Source: Bullera alba (Eukaryota; Basidiomycota; Tremellomycetes; Tremellales; Bulleraceae). Taken from it: a DNA stretch of 64,000 nucleotides. This document shows positions 21,093 to 31,769 of the stretch, piece by piece; the stretch's first letter is position 1, and every line of letters begins with the position of its first letter. The notes beneath the pieces are model-generated. The model was not told where the DNA came from. It saw only the letters and a program-made list of their open reading frames with translations, and ran no database searches. The position numbers and the translations under genes were made by a program. The stretch covers positions 2,220,512 to 2,284,511 of the forward strand of contig BCIX01000003.1 of NCBI GenBank assembly GCA_001600095.1, written 5' to 3'.

Positions 21093-23997
21093 ATGATCGA
21101 TAGCGACTCCTTCCACTCACCTCCACATCCACCCGACTCCAATGGGACCGGAACCCCGACGATAAGTCATCAGGCGTGAGTAAGGGGCGGGAAATGTCAA
21201 CACTGCCCCAAGCGTCGACGTACTGATGGCATACAGATGCGTGGCGTGTAGAAAGATCAAGGTGGGCTCAAATGGGCCATCTAGACTACTACGGAGACTG
21301 ATAGCCAGTAGATACGATGCTTGGATAATGAGGATGGCGTGACGCCATGTCGGCGGTGTCGTCAGTGTTTTCACATCCAAACGGCGCTGAATCGCTGACG
21401 CATAACAGGTCGCCTCGACTTGGACTGTGAATATGTCAAGACCCGAAGAGGTCGCAAGCCACGACTTGGGTGAGGACCAGGCTCTCTATGCCATCCTACA
21501 AGCTGACATACGCCTCAGGCCCAAGTCGGAGAGCCAGACTGAAAAAGAGAATGAACGGCGATCACGCAAAGCATCCGACCAACCGGAATCCTCCAGTCAA
21601 GCTGTCAAACGAGCAAGAGCATCTCTCCCTCGTCCATCTTCGGGCTTGGGACCGTCTTACTATCCCGAATCAACATACCATATCGACTCGATGTACCCAA
21701 ACACTAGCCACAACCAGCTCGCCTCAGCTTCCAATTTCGTTCGCCCGAGCACCGAACGTTCGACAGCCAATTCCCCAGTTCCATTCCCTCCGCCCAATCC
21801 CTATGCCATTCCCACCACATCTTCATCCCACTCTGTGCTTCCAGTTTCCGCCCAATCCGTCTCCGTATCGGATAGATCGCTAGCTCCGCCACATGACTCG
21901 ACACGGAGTTTTGAAATGTCGGGATACCTCGATCCGGTCATTCCTTCGGTCCCGGAGCACTCGCCGAGTGCACGGGAGAAGGCTGAGAGGCATCGCCAAC
22001 AGCAGACGGCGGAGATCGAACTCAAGCATATGTTTGATGATCCAAGTGAGTAGCTTGAAATGATCATTAATTGATATCCTGACTCTTGATCGCAGTCGAG
22101 CTCGGGTATATCACATCAGGGGAGGCGGATACCTTGGTCAATCTGTGAGTGAAGCGTCGGAGGATAAGCTGATCCTCTGCAGATTTCTCACCCGGCTCAA
22201 TCCACTCATCGCCATACTCGACACGTTCTGTGAGTCGTCGACCTCGAGTACGCTGACTTGCGTGCAGTACACGACGTCGCTTATCTTCGGTCTTCCGACT
22301 CTCTCGCCCTATTCACCGCCGTACTCGCCGTCACTGCCAAGTTTCACAGAGTGGAGCTTTATAATCGACTACTGGATCACGCCCAAACGCTGCTTAATCG
22401 GGCAATCACTCGAGGCGACGCGAGCTGCAACCTCATTCAAGCACTACTCGTGCTCGTCTACTTTAAATCTCCTACGGATCGATCAGCGTGGTTGAAGATC
22501 GGAATAGCGATTCGGATGGCCTATCAACTAGGCTGGCATGTTTCGAAGAGGCGGTCACTGCCGGAGAATGCGCACGAGGCTCGTCTCGTTTTGGTAAGTA
22601 TTCTGGTGATCTACGATCGGAGGAAGCTGACGGCTGAGCTACAGGACCCAGAGCGGACGTGGTATTGTGAGTAGCGCATGGATATGGCATTGACCCAAGC
22701 TGATGACCTTAGGCTTGATATGTGAGTAACACATTTGGACGTTGACAAGACTAACGACTACACGTAAAGGCTTTGACCGACAGTGAGTGTGAATCAAGAG
22801 ACCCGGACTTGGCTGATTCCTTCATGCAGATACGCCGACCTGTTCTCACTTCCAGAAATGACAAAGCGGAGCGAATGCGGCGACGTGAGTCTGACCCGCA
22901 CGTGCTCAACTCTCAACTAATGATCTTAGGTCGAGACGTGGGCGAGAGAACACCTGCACCTAGGCGTTGAGATTGACATGCACCTCGCTTGTAGTCTACA
23001 GTGAGTCATCCCGACACGCGAGGCTGACTGGCAGGACGAAAACCACCACCACAACATGGAAGCGATTACGCAAGGAACATCTCGTGACGCCCCGGGACCT
23101 TTTGGTGGTCATGCTGGACAATCTGGATCAACAGGTCATTCGGCACGCTACCAAGTGGTTCTCCCCAGAGCCAGGTATGTCACCACTCGTCACCCTTTAC
23201 TGATCATATCAGAAAACCAACCTGGACACTCTACGATGCACCGGAACCTGATGTGCTGGTTCAGCTGCGTCATGCTTCTCGGGGTCAAGTATCACCACTT
23301 GACCTTGGTCACGGGGGAGGAAGCCGAGGAGATGACTTTGGAGTGTCTGAGCCGGGCAGATCGGGTGATTTCACAGCTCGAGCTGGTGGAGATGGATGGA
23401 TTCCTGCCATACCTCTATGACGCGGGGACAGTGGGATTGTCCGAGTGGGGGATCATAGTCTATCAAGTGAGTATCTCTCAAACACTTCGGCTGACCCTTG
23501 TACAGCTGTATTGGCGCACACCTCCCGCACATCGTGGATTCGTGTTGGACCTGGTGCATAGGGCCAATGCATGTTGCCGAAGGATCGCCCAGGGGGACAA
23601 TACTGCACCACCTGCATTCGTCGGCAGGTTTTTGGAACGCGTTATTCGGTTGATGAACGGGCAGAGTCGGCCTCATACGAGGGTACCATCGCCTGTCCCA
23701 CTGAACAACCACAATGGGCAAGAGAGGAGTGTTTGGCAAGAGGGGAACGGGTCAGCAGTCAACTGGGCTTTGGTGAGTCGGCGATCTTTGGACTTTCACC
23801 GTTATACTACCGTCCGGAGTCCGCTAATCCATCTCCTGCCAGGACGACTTTATTAATCTCACTAGTGGAGGCGAGGCGGACGAGTTCAAAGGCCTTCTCG
23901 ATGATCAATACTGGTGCGTACGAATACGCCTTACATCCTCGATCCGGCCCACTGACCTTCGTATAGGATGTCGTTGTTCGATCAACCTGTCATCTAG
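21093..23997 (+). CDS. Zn2Cys6 transcription factor with fungal-specific regulatory domain
   Basis: The start MIDSDSFHSPPHPPDS is at 21093. Short exons (21093-21175, 21237-21261, then about 21311 onward) assemble the zinc cluster ACVACRKIKIRCLDNEDG then VTPCRRCRRLDLDC, followed by the basic stretch KTRRGRKPRLGP. The middle is Ser/Pro-rich (21500-22050). From about 22250 the fungal-trans domain appears: LALFTAVLAVTAKFHR, SAWLKIGIAIRMAYQLGWH and CFDRQYADLFSLPEM. The last exon ends MSLFDQPVI and a stop at 23995-23997. There are many small introns, so spliced length is approximate. It is divergent from the DHA2-like transporter and may regulate it; no target is visible from sequence. Confidence 0.85.
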
Positions 23998-24588
23998 GGT
24001 ATGCAGTGGAGGACCTATACTCCAACTACCATCTATCTTGATGTGTTCTGCTCATGGCTTCATCTGATGTATCCATAACGTGATCCGATCGCCCGTCTCT
24101 TCAGTTCACTCATTTTAGCTCCAGAGCTCCAGCGTTCGCTCTTGGCTGATTCATACTGATCATCCAACATCTGACTCACTCATGTCCGAGCTTTCATGTC
24201 AGTAGTCCTACTCCATTCGAGCAGTCACGAAAGCCGCCGAGAGCATGTACTCTTGATATCTCAGACCGCTTCAAAGAGACAGGGTGCAGACTGCAGAGAC
24301 TCGAGGAGCCCAGCCGCCCACCCGGCTAAGTGGCCAGCCGGGTGATCCGACCAAACATAAACGGCACTCCACTTAACACAGTGAGTGAAAATGCATCCGC
24401 CGTGTCGGCGATCGCCGAAACCCGTTTGTGGCGGTTTCGATCATCATCTTCATCATCTTCGCCAACTATAGATGGATCACCCTCGCGATCGAGCTCCTCA
24501 AGGTCCGGCATGCTAACGCAACAACCACTGCATGTGCTGAATACAATGACTGATGTGCTGATCATTACAAAACAGGCTTTTTCGCCAC
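23998..24588. other. Convergent 3' region
   Basis: About 590 bp between the 3' ends of the Zn2Cys6 gene and the amino-acid permease gene. No coding or RNA gene is supported. Confidence 0.5.
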
Positions 24589-26516
24589 TTAATTGCTGAA
24601 GAGGATCCTGTAGACTCGCTTCCACCATGGGGCAGCTCTTCGCTCCGCACGCCACTGTAGATGTTCTGTCAGTCTTCGGACGAGTCTGTAGGGCCTGTAT
24701 GCTCACAGCCTGCATGTCGCTAACGCTCAACCAGCTCTTGCGTCCAGTGTCGAGGTCGATCTCGTGAGCTCGTCGTGGGAGTGTTCGCTTCCTGAAAAGG
24801 CAAAGGCGATCAGTCAAAGTTGTAACACTAATAACGGCTGTACTCACCAGAAGTAACCGGCAATGTAGAAGGCGATGAGGATGGGGAAGGCGATGTAGGA
24901 GAGGAAGAAGCTTTCGGCCCTGTCCCTGCCGGTGAGAGGTGGGTCCTCTGGGCTGGTGATGGGGAAGAGACCGATGTAGAACTGGGCGATCAGGACAATG
25001 ACGATGAGAGTCGCACCGAGGTAAGAGCCGTAGATGCCACCAAGAGCGGTGAATGGAAGCTCTCCGACGTCGTGACCCTGAACCTTCCATGCTCGTCTGA
25101 ATCGGATGTGGGTGACCAAGATCGAGAGCCAGGTGAAGAGTGTAGAAAGACCGGAAAGGGCGACAAGCCAGTCAAAGACTTGGCTTCCGACATCGGCAAC
25201 GTTGATGTAGGCCAATGGGGAGAAGATGAGGATGGCGATGAGCGAGTAGAGTGGTCGACCCGACTTGTCGATGTAGGTGAACATCTTTGGAGCGTATCCG
25301 GTCTCGGCGAGCGCAGTCAGAGTTCGGGATCCGGCGTAGACACACGAAAGACCGATCGAGAGCACCGAGATGCAGATGGTGATGTTGATCAGGTGGTTCA
25401 TTCCCTTGATACCGGCCAAGTCCATGACAATGACGAACGGAGAGGCGTTGGCACCGCTTCCAACACCGAGTCGCTCGTTGGTGTATGGGATGGCGAGACC
25501 GATGATGGTGAGCGAGGTGATGTAGATGAGGGTGATTCGCCAGAAGGTGTTCTTGACGGCGGAGGGGAGGGTCTTTCGGGGGTTGGGGGTCTCAGTGGCA
25601 GCGAGACCGACGAGCTCAGTGCTAAACAGTGTCAGAGGAGGAACGGCAAGTATGAGAGACTGACTCACCCGGCGAAAGAGAAAGCGGCGGTGACAAACAT
25701 CGCGCACACTCCCTTGAATCCGTTGGCGAAAGCTCCCGGGTTCTGCCAGTTTCTACCACCGACATACGAATCGTAGGCACCGCCGGCGGGACCACCACCG
25801 CAGATGCAGATGATACCGATGAAGATGAAGATGACGACCACAAGGAGCTTGAGGCACGAGGACCAGAACTCCTCCTCGGCGTAACCGAGCGTACCAAAGG
25901 CGGAAGCGATGAAGATGACAATCATGAAAATGGTGATCCATGCGGCGAGTGGGACAGGAGTGTCCCAGTACTGCACAGTGGTACCGGCGACAGTGATTTC
26001 CAGCGGCAAGACGACAGCCCATTGAAGCACATAGTTCCATCCCATGGCAAAGGCAAACGAGGGGTCGAGCATTCGGGAAGCGAGCGTGTAGAAACCACCA
26101 GAGACAGGGTAGAGAATAGCCATCTCACCCAGAGCCTGGGTGACGTTGATCAACATGACACCCATGATGATCCAGGCGAGCAGGACGGCGGCGGGACCAC
26201 CTCTGGCAAGGGCGGAACCGGAACCGACGAAAAGACCAGTACCGATGGAACCACCGACAGCAATCATCTGCAAGTGTCGGGGCTTCATCTTTTGCTGAAG
26301 GAGCGGGTTGTCATGCTGGAGGTACTCGGGGGGAATGTCACCGTGGGCGACGAGACCTCGGGTCGTTCCAGGCGCACGCTTGAACGACTCAAAGTTGATA
26401 CCAAGACGAGTGGCGAGCGACTCTTGAGATGGGTCGTAGACGTCATCCTGGGCCGCCTGTTGGGCCGAGTAGACTCCAACGTCGTAACCCTCGACTTTCT
26501 TCTCAATGTCGGACAT
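24589..26516 (-). CDS. General amino-acid permease (fungal AAT/YAT family)
   Basis: Exons 26516-25669, 25621-24848, 24791-24707 and 24654-24589 give 590 residues in phase. The hydrophilic N-terminus starts MSDIEKKVEGYDVG. Twelve membrane segments begin at the family hallmark RHLQMIAVGGSIGTGLFVGS, followed by GPAAVLLAWIIMGVML, PVSGGFYTLASRMLDPSFAF and AGTELVGLAATETPNPRKTL. The short last exons supply the conserved cytosolic tail HEIDLDTGRK and RAAPWWKRVYRILFSN. Such permeases are plasma-membrane H+ symporters with broad specificity (Gap1/Agp-like). The exact substrate range is not predictable. A TATAAG element lies about 65 bp upstream of the ATG, and a G-rich stretch lies between them. Confidence 0.92.
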
Positions 26517-27882
26517 TGTGGTGGTGGGAGAAGAGAAAGTGTTGGAGGGGGAGGGGGCATATGCAGTCCCAGGCTCGGCTTATATCTATCCGTGGACAGG
26601 TGATACATGGGAGCTCAGACGACCTCACTTATCGGCGGATTCAAAGCTGAGCCTCTCACCTCTCGCCCCGCATCTCCAATCTAGGAAGTAGAACAGGATG
26701 TCGGACGGGGAAGAAAAAGACGCTCTGTGATTTGCTGATGCGTTACGGAAGGGGAAGGCGGAGAAGCAGAGACAGTGCTTCTCAACCGGTAAATGCGGAG
26801 GTTGTTGCCGTGCTCCCAAGCCTTTTGCTCCATGTGGGTTTTAGCTTGGCACTAGTGTATGCCTCCCTGCAGCCTCCCTGCGTGTGGTTCGGTCGTCTGC
26901 AAGTGCAGACTGCTGGGCTCTGCTGGGTCACTGGCTGTTGGCTGACGGGGCGCTGACGGAGGCTGACGGGGAAGGGAGGGAAGAGGAGGGAAGAATCGAT
27001 CGATGGAGAAAATAGACATAATTGATTGGGCAAGAACGGGGGGAGGCCGCGGAGGAGAAGACGGGAGATTCCTGAATTCTCCTATCTCTTATCAGGCACG
27101 TTATTGATCGAGCTGTTCGGGTCGTCTGCTATCGCGACCATGCTCCGCTCCGCTATCAGCTCGGTTGCACCATCTCACCTCAGGCCTCAAGCGCTCCTCA
27201 GGCGTTCTGAGGCCTTATCTCACTCGCTTCCCACTGGAGATAAGGAGCTGCAGGGGGCTGCGATCGATCGTCATCCGTGCTCGTCTTGATGCACCGACAA
27301 CCTCCGACAACGACTGAGAATGCCAGCGGTGATCCGGACTCCTACCGCGTTGGAACAAGCATTTGTCCAGCACCCCTTGGCACCTCCACTCGACGGACTT
27401 CTCGAGACCTCTCGCAGCCTCTCGCTGGCGCTGCAGACTGCTGCAGAGAGCTGCAGAGTGCAACATTGACTTGCCAAGCACATGTTACGTACAAGTCCCG
27501 GCGGAGGTCAGTCATGCAACCTTGGTCGCTGAGCCAGGCTGAGCCTCAGAGAGGGCGCACGATCCGAGAGCCTTTTTGGCCAGGTTCCAGACTGCGTACA
27601 CTCCTCCACGGCCGGAGCTTGCATTGCGTAAATCGATACAGCTTCTTATTACATGCGCAATATTCGTCTCGTCCGCTCCAGCTACACTACTCCGTCGACT
27701 CTTTCAAAGCCTCAACGTTCTCGTTGTCCGCAAGATCACATGACAGTGACTTTCGAGAGATCATTAAGCTTCGCCCGACGGACCCGCAAGCTGAGTGTCG
27801 AGGCTGTTGCCGAAGTCATTAGCACAGTCAACGTGGACCCGCCATGGGATACTCGTGGTCCACCCGACGTTCAAACCCAAAC
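26517..27882. other. Intergenic region between the amino-acid permease and the GH43 gene
   Basis: About 1.37 kb. It includes the permease promoter, a GGCGGATTCAA motif at 26634-26644, and the 3' flank of the GH43 gene. Short open frames at 27138-27289 and 27277-27822 have no recognisable motif and are not called. Confidence 0.45.
26579..26584 (-). promoter_or_regulatory. TATA-like element of the amino-acid permease gene
   Basis: TATAAG on the minus strand, about 65 bp before the ATG at 26516. Confidence 0.55.
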
Positions 27883-29297
27883 TCACGGAGGGATCTCACC
27901 GAACCTCGGACCGACAGCGGGGTCGAAGTCGTCCGTGTCGAGTTTGAGCACGAACGTAGCTCTGTCCGAACCGCTACGAGGTGTGAGTGTCTGCAGAGTG
28001 CAGACCCGGGAAGGTACTCACCAGGAGCCTTGGGGATTGGTCACTGCATGGAAGACGTTCCAGACTTGAGTGCTGTCCGGCGAGAGGAAGTTTGCATTGT
28101 GCCCAGTGCCATACTCGCCGTTGTTGCTGGCGAACACCGGTCCATCAGTCTTCTTTGACCAGGAGGCAGGGTTGATAGGATCTCCTCCGACGTAGTGAAG
28201 GAGGCCGAGCGAGTCTATGGCGGTCAGCTGGAAGTCTGTGGCACACTGACTAGGGTTGAGGCGACGTCACTCACAGCTTGCAGTACCGCAGAAGCTCGCC
28301 GAGTAGGTCAAGCTGCACCCAAGTCAGTACTCCTCCAAGAATCCGATGTATCACCGTCGACACTCACTAGGTCTCGCCAGCCCAGTATAGTGGATTGGGA
28401 CCCTCATTCACTGCCGGTACGTCCTGGTTACCCACTTGCTCCCAAGGTTGATCCGGCTGGGAGATGACGCCGATGTTGTTCCGGTCAAAAGCGTCAGGGG
28501 TGATGAGCTTGGAGATACAGATCGACTGAACGGGATTGGGATATCCGTCAAGTGGGCGCAAGCACGACCAGACAAAGTACGAGGCATCGCCGAGTTGGAG
28601 CACTGTGCCGTCGATACTGCATCGTTAGAATGATACGACCTGGTCGACTCACCCCCAGGCATCGTCAAGCATGGCCGGATTGCCATATGGTCCAGCGGGC
28701 TACAATAGTCAGAGGATGTCTGCTCATAGTGCCGGAGTACTCACGTCTGAGGTTCCGGTCAAGACGTGAGGATGGTAGTCGAGCGAGAAATAGAGGTACC
28801 AAATCCCATCGAGCTTATGCAATTCTACCCCTTCAGCTTCGCCTCACAGGATCGACTTACCAGGAGCCCAAGTGTTACCGAGGCTCTGAGTAGTCTCATT
28901 GGAAAAGACCACACTATCGTCAGTACTGATCGCAGTTGTCGTACTCACTTTTGAGTAGCAGTCTTCAATCCAGCGAGGGTTGGCGAGGAAGTCACCCTTA
29001 GATCGGTGTACGAGGTTGAGACGAACCAATACTGGCTGCAAGAGTGAGTACTGATTATGAGGGCTGGACATACCTGGTATCATGGTCGTAGGCTGAATGC
29101 GATCAGCGAGTTATCCAAGGGCGAACGTGTTGGACTTACTGATGAATGGGTCTGCGCCATTCTCTCTGAGCGGCTACCAGCGTCAGACGAGTTCAACGAG
29201 TCCTACTTACGTTGGTGTAGGTTGGTCCTCGGGAGGAGATGGCAGCGGCATTGGCACAAACTGCCGAGAGGGCAATGGGCAGGAGAGCAGTCCACAT
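27883..29297 (-). CDS. Secreted GH43 alpha-L-arabinofuranosidase-like enzyme (resembles exo-1,5-arabinan-acting members)
   Basis: The gene starts MWTALLPIALSAVCANAAA, a clear signal peptide. Many short introns follow. Spliced reading gives NGADPFITYDHDTRQYW with the catalytic base Asp of GH43, NTWAPELHKLDGIWYLYFS, then SIDGTVLQLGDASYFVW, PAVNEGPNPLYW with the general-acid Glu, and NGEYGTGHNANFLSPD near the end. The final exon follows the acceptor near 27985 and ends FGEIPP before the stop at 27883-27885. These motifs resemble the exo-alpha-1,5-L-arabinofuranosidase subfamily (GH43_26-like; inferred from motif recall). It would remove arabinose from arabinan outside the cell. It is divergent from the GH93 exo-arabinanase, 780 bp away, supporting joint action on arabinan. 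Confidence 0.88.
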
Positions 29298-29372
29298 TCT
29301 GTACGGCGAGTGAGACGGTTCGGGCGTTGTACTACTCAGAATCAGCCACTCAGCCACTCAGCCCCTCGATCA

Positions 29373-29379
29373 TCTTATA
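29373..29379 (-). promoter_or_regulatory. TATA-like element of the GH43 gene
   Basis: TATAAGA on the minus strand, about 76 bp before the ATG at 29297. Confidence 0.55.
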
Positions 29380-30010
29380 TGCATTCGCGCTGCGTGTCGT
29401 AGACTTGTAGGAGAGCTTAGTTTCTCATCGTCACAATGATGTATGACGAGTAGCTGCTGTGGTAGTAGGAGTAGGAGCCTATGGAGGCCGCAGACTGATG
29501 GGTGATGGACTGCCTCCACCCGCACAACGTACAACCGCTAGCGCGGTTTTTTTGCGTAGATACAACCGGAGGAGGATGGCGCGGCCATTGCGCTGAGATC
29601 TCATTGTTGACTCATCGCTCATCCGCAACCTCGGGGGACCGCATGCCGGAGTTGAGATGCTCGAGGACCTTCTGCCGCCTTAGCGTGGAGCACCGGTTGT
29701 CCAACACTGTAAGCTCCGCAAATCTAGGGATGAGGAGTGGGGAAATGCCAAGGGTGACATCCCTTCGATCTCACTAGATCTGACCCCGACAATGCCTAAT
29801 TTTGGCAGAGCCTACTCGTCCGTCGTTGCTCATCCCTTCGGCCTACATTGCGAAACCTTGGACACCCGTGCCAGTGTGTTGGTCATGTGATCAGTCACTG
29901 CTTGACTCGAGTGGACGAGATTTGACAACCGATTAACCGTTTCTTCAATCGGATATGCTCGTCCGCTCATCTCGACAAGTTCGACATCTGGATCGTTACG
30001 AGACTGCGAG

Positions 30011-30016
30011 TATAAG
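30011..30016 (+). promoter_or_regulatory. TATA-like element of the GH93 gene
   Basis: TATAAG 66 bp before the ATG at 30077. Confidence 0.55.
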
Positions 30017-30076
30017 TACTGGCGAGGTCGATGCAATGTCACTCCCACACCCACAGTCTGATACGCACAGCTCAAC

Positions 30077-31458
30077 ATGCTTCGATTCCTACAGCTCTCA
30101 CTACTCCTCCTCGCCCTCAACCTCGGCTTGACTACGGCAAAGCCAGTCGAGAAGCGGGACTTTGGACCTGTGACCATCTTCACCCCACCCTCCAACTATG
30201 TCAACGAGAAGACGCTGTATGCAAGACAGCTGATGCTTCCAGACGTGAGTGCTAGCTGGTAGCTTCCAAGAGTATCAGAGCTGACCCTTTATCAGAGCGC
30301 TGGAACCCTGCTGGCGACTTGGGAGAACTATGACTGGGCGACATCGAACAAGCCATACTTCCCCATCTACCGATCTACCGACCATGGCTTCACCTGGAAG
30401 GAGATCAGCAGAGTCCAAGTGAGTCCATCCTAGGAGACCATAGCTGATCTATGGTAGGACACGGTCAACGGCTGGGGTATGCGATACCAACCACACCTCT
30501 TCTACCTCGACAAAGCCACCGGTGGCTTCCCAGCGGGTACCATTCTCGTGGCCGGTAACTCGATCCCTACCGACCTTTCCAAGACCCAGCTCGACCTGTA
30601 TGCCAGTCGGGATGGAGGTGTGACTTGGTCTTTCGTTAGTCACATTGCCAACGGCGGTGTTGCTGTGAGTTGTCCCATGGCTCTCAAAGATACATTCGCT
30701 GATCTCACTTCGTTCGTAGAAACCAAACAACGGAGTAAGCAATGACGGAGCGATGGGTGGAGTAATGCTGATCCACATATAGGAAACTCCAGTCTGGGAA
30801 CCCTTCCTCATGGCCTACAATGGTCAGATCGTATGCTACTACTCTGACCAGAGGGACCCGGCCAAGGGCCAGAAGCTCGTTCACCAAGTCACTTCCGATC
30901 TCAAGAACTGGGGACCCGTCGTCGAGGACGAGGCTGCTCCAAACTACGACCAGAGACCCGGTATGACCATCATCTCGAAGCTTTCCGACGGTCGATACTT
31001 CATGACCTACGAGTACGGTGGTGCACCAGAGGGTGAGTCGTACCTATCCTCGAGCTCAGTTCACTCGACTGACCCCCGATTTAGCCAACTTTGCCGTCTA
31101 CTACAAGATCTCGAAAGACCCCCTAAACTTCCGAAACGTCAAGGGTCAAGCGCTCAAGACGTCGGACGGCAAGTTCCCGACTGGAAGCCCTTACAACGTC
31201 TTCACCACCGTCGGCGGCAAGAACGGCACGATTGTCGTCAGCGCCAGTTCTGACAGCGACTTGTTCATCAACAAAAACTTTGGTCAGGGCGCCTGGACCA
31301 GACTCACCAACCAGGAGAGGGATGGCTACTCGAGGAGTCTGTCTGTTGGGTTCAACCCGAAAGACATTCTCATCGTCAACGCCGGTCAGCTGGGTAGGGG
31401 ATCTACCAACAAGGTCACTGCTAGTGCCAGAGATGTCAACGGGTGTTCGACGTGTTAG
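30077..31458 (+). CDS. Secreted GH93 exo-1,5-alpha-L-arabinanase
   Basis: The gene encodes a signal peptide (MLRFLQLSLLLLALNLGLTT) and a likely Kex2-type site (VEKR) before the mature start DFGPVTIFTPPSNY. Five or so short introns interrupt it. The spliced text follows the GH93 six-bladed sialidase-like fold closely: GTLLATWENY, YFPIYRSTDHGFTWKEISRV with an Asp-box pattern, NGWGMRYQPHLFYL, TPVWEPFLMAYNGQIVCYYS, DQRDPAKGQKLVHQ and RPGMTIISKLSDGRYFMTYE. GH93 enzymes release arabinobiose from the non-reducing end of linear arabinan. Its divergent GH43 neighbour would work on the same polymer. The predicted product is about 370-380 residues, usual for the family. Confidence 0.93.
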
Positions 31459-31769
31459 GTAGTACGAGCTGAATTGGGGTTCATAGTAAGAAGTACAAAA
31501 GGGCAATACTAGCCAAATGCATGCAAATGTCATGACCAGAACCAAGGACTGTACGAAGATCTATTGGTTGGGTATCATAGCAATGCCGTTGCAACTTCAG
31601 CGAAAGTCTACTGGGAAGAGTCTCGATCTACAAGGTCGTCATCTCCCTGCTAATCCCAGGGGTCACGATAAGAGCGACGTTCGACAATCGAAAGGCCACA
31701 GACGAGTTACATGAGAGTATGCTAAGAGTACAAAAGCGCTATGGGAGAGATACATACGGCCAAACCTGA
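31459..31769. other. Convergent 3' spacer between GH93 and GH3
   Basis: About 310 bp between two 3' ends. No further feature is seen. Confidence 0.6.

Larger units (their letters stand above)
29298..30076. promoter_or_regulatory. Bidirectional promoter region of the GH43 and GH93 genes
   Basis: 780 bp between two divergent secreted glycoside hydrolases. TATA-like elements sit 65-80 bp before each start. No coding sequence is supported within it. Confidence 0.55.

Noticed and set aside
24326..24588. Extension of the amino-acid permease beyond its stop
   Set aside because: Splicing to the short last exon gives the conserved PWWKRVYRILF tail and a stop at 24589; the longer frame is a shadow.
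26022..26603. 193-codon plus-strand frame over the permease
   Set aside because: Antisense shadow of a well-supported gene, with Gly/Thr-rich artefact composition.
27277..27822. Open frame of 181 codons
   Set aside because: No domain-like text or splice logic; composition matches non-coding flank. A neighbouring frame starting MLRSAISS looks like a transit peptide but has no continuation.
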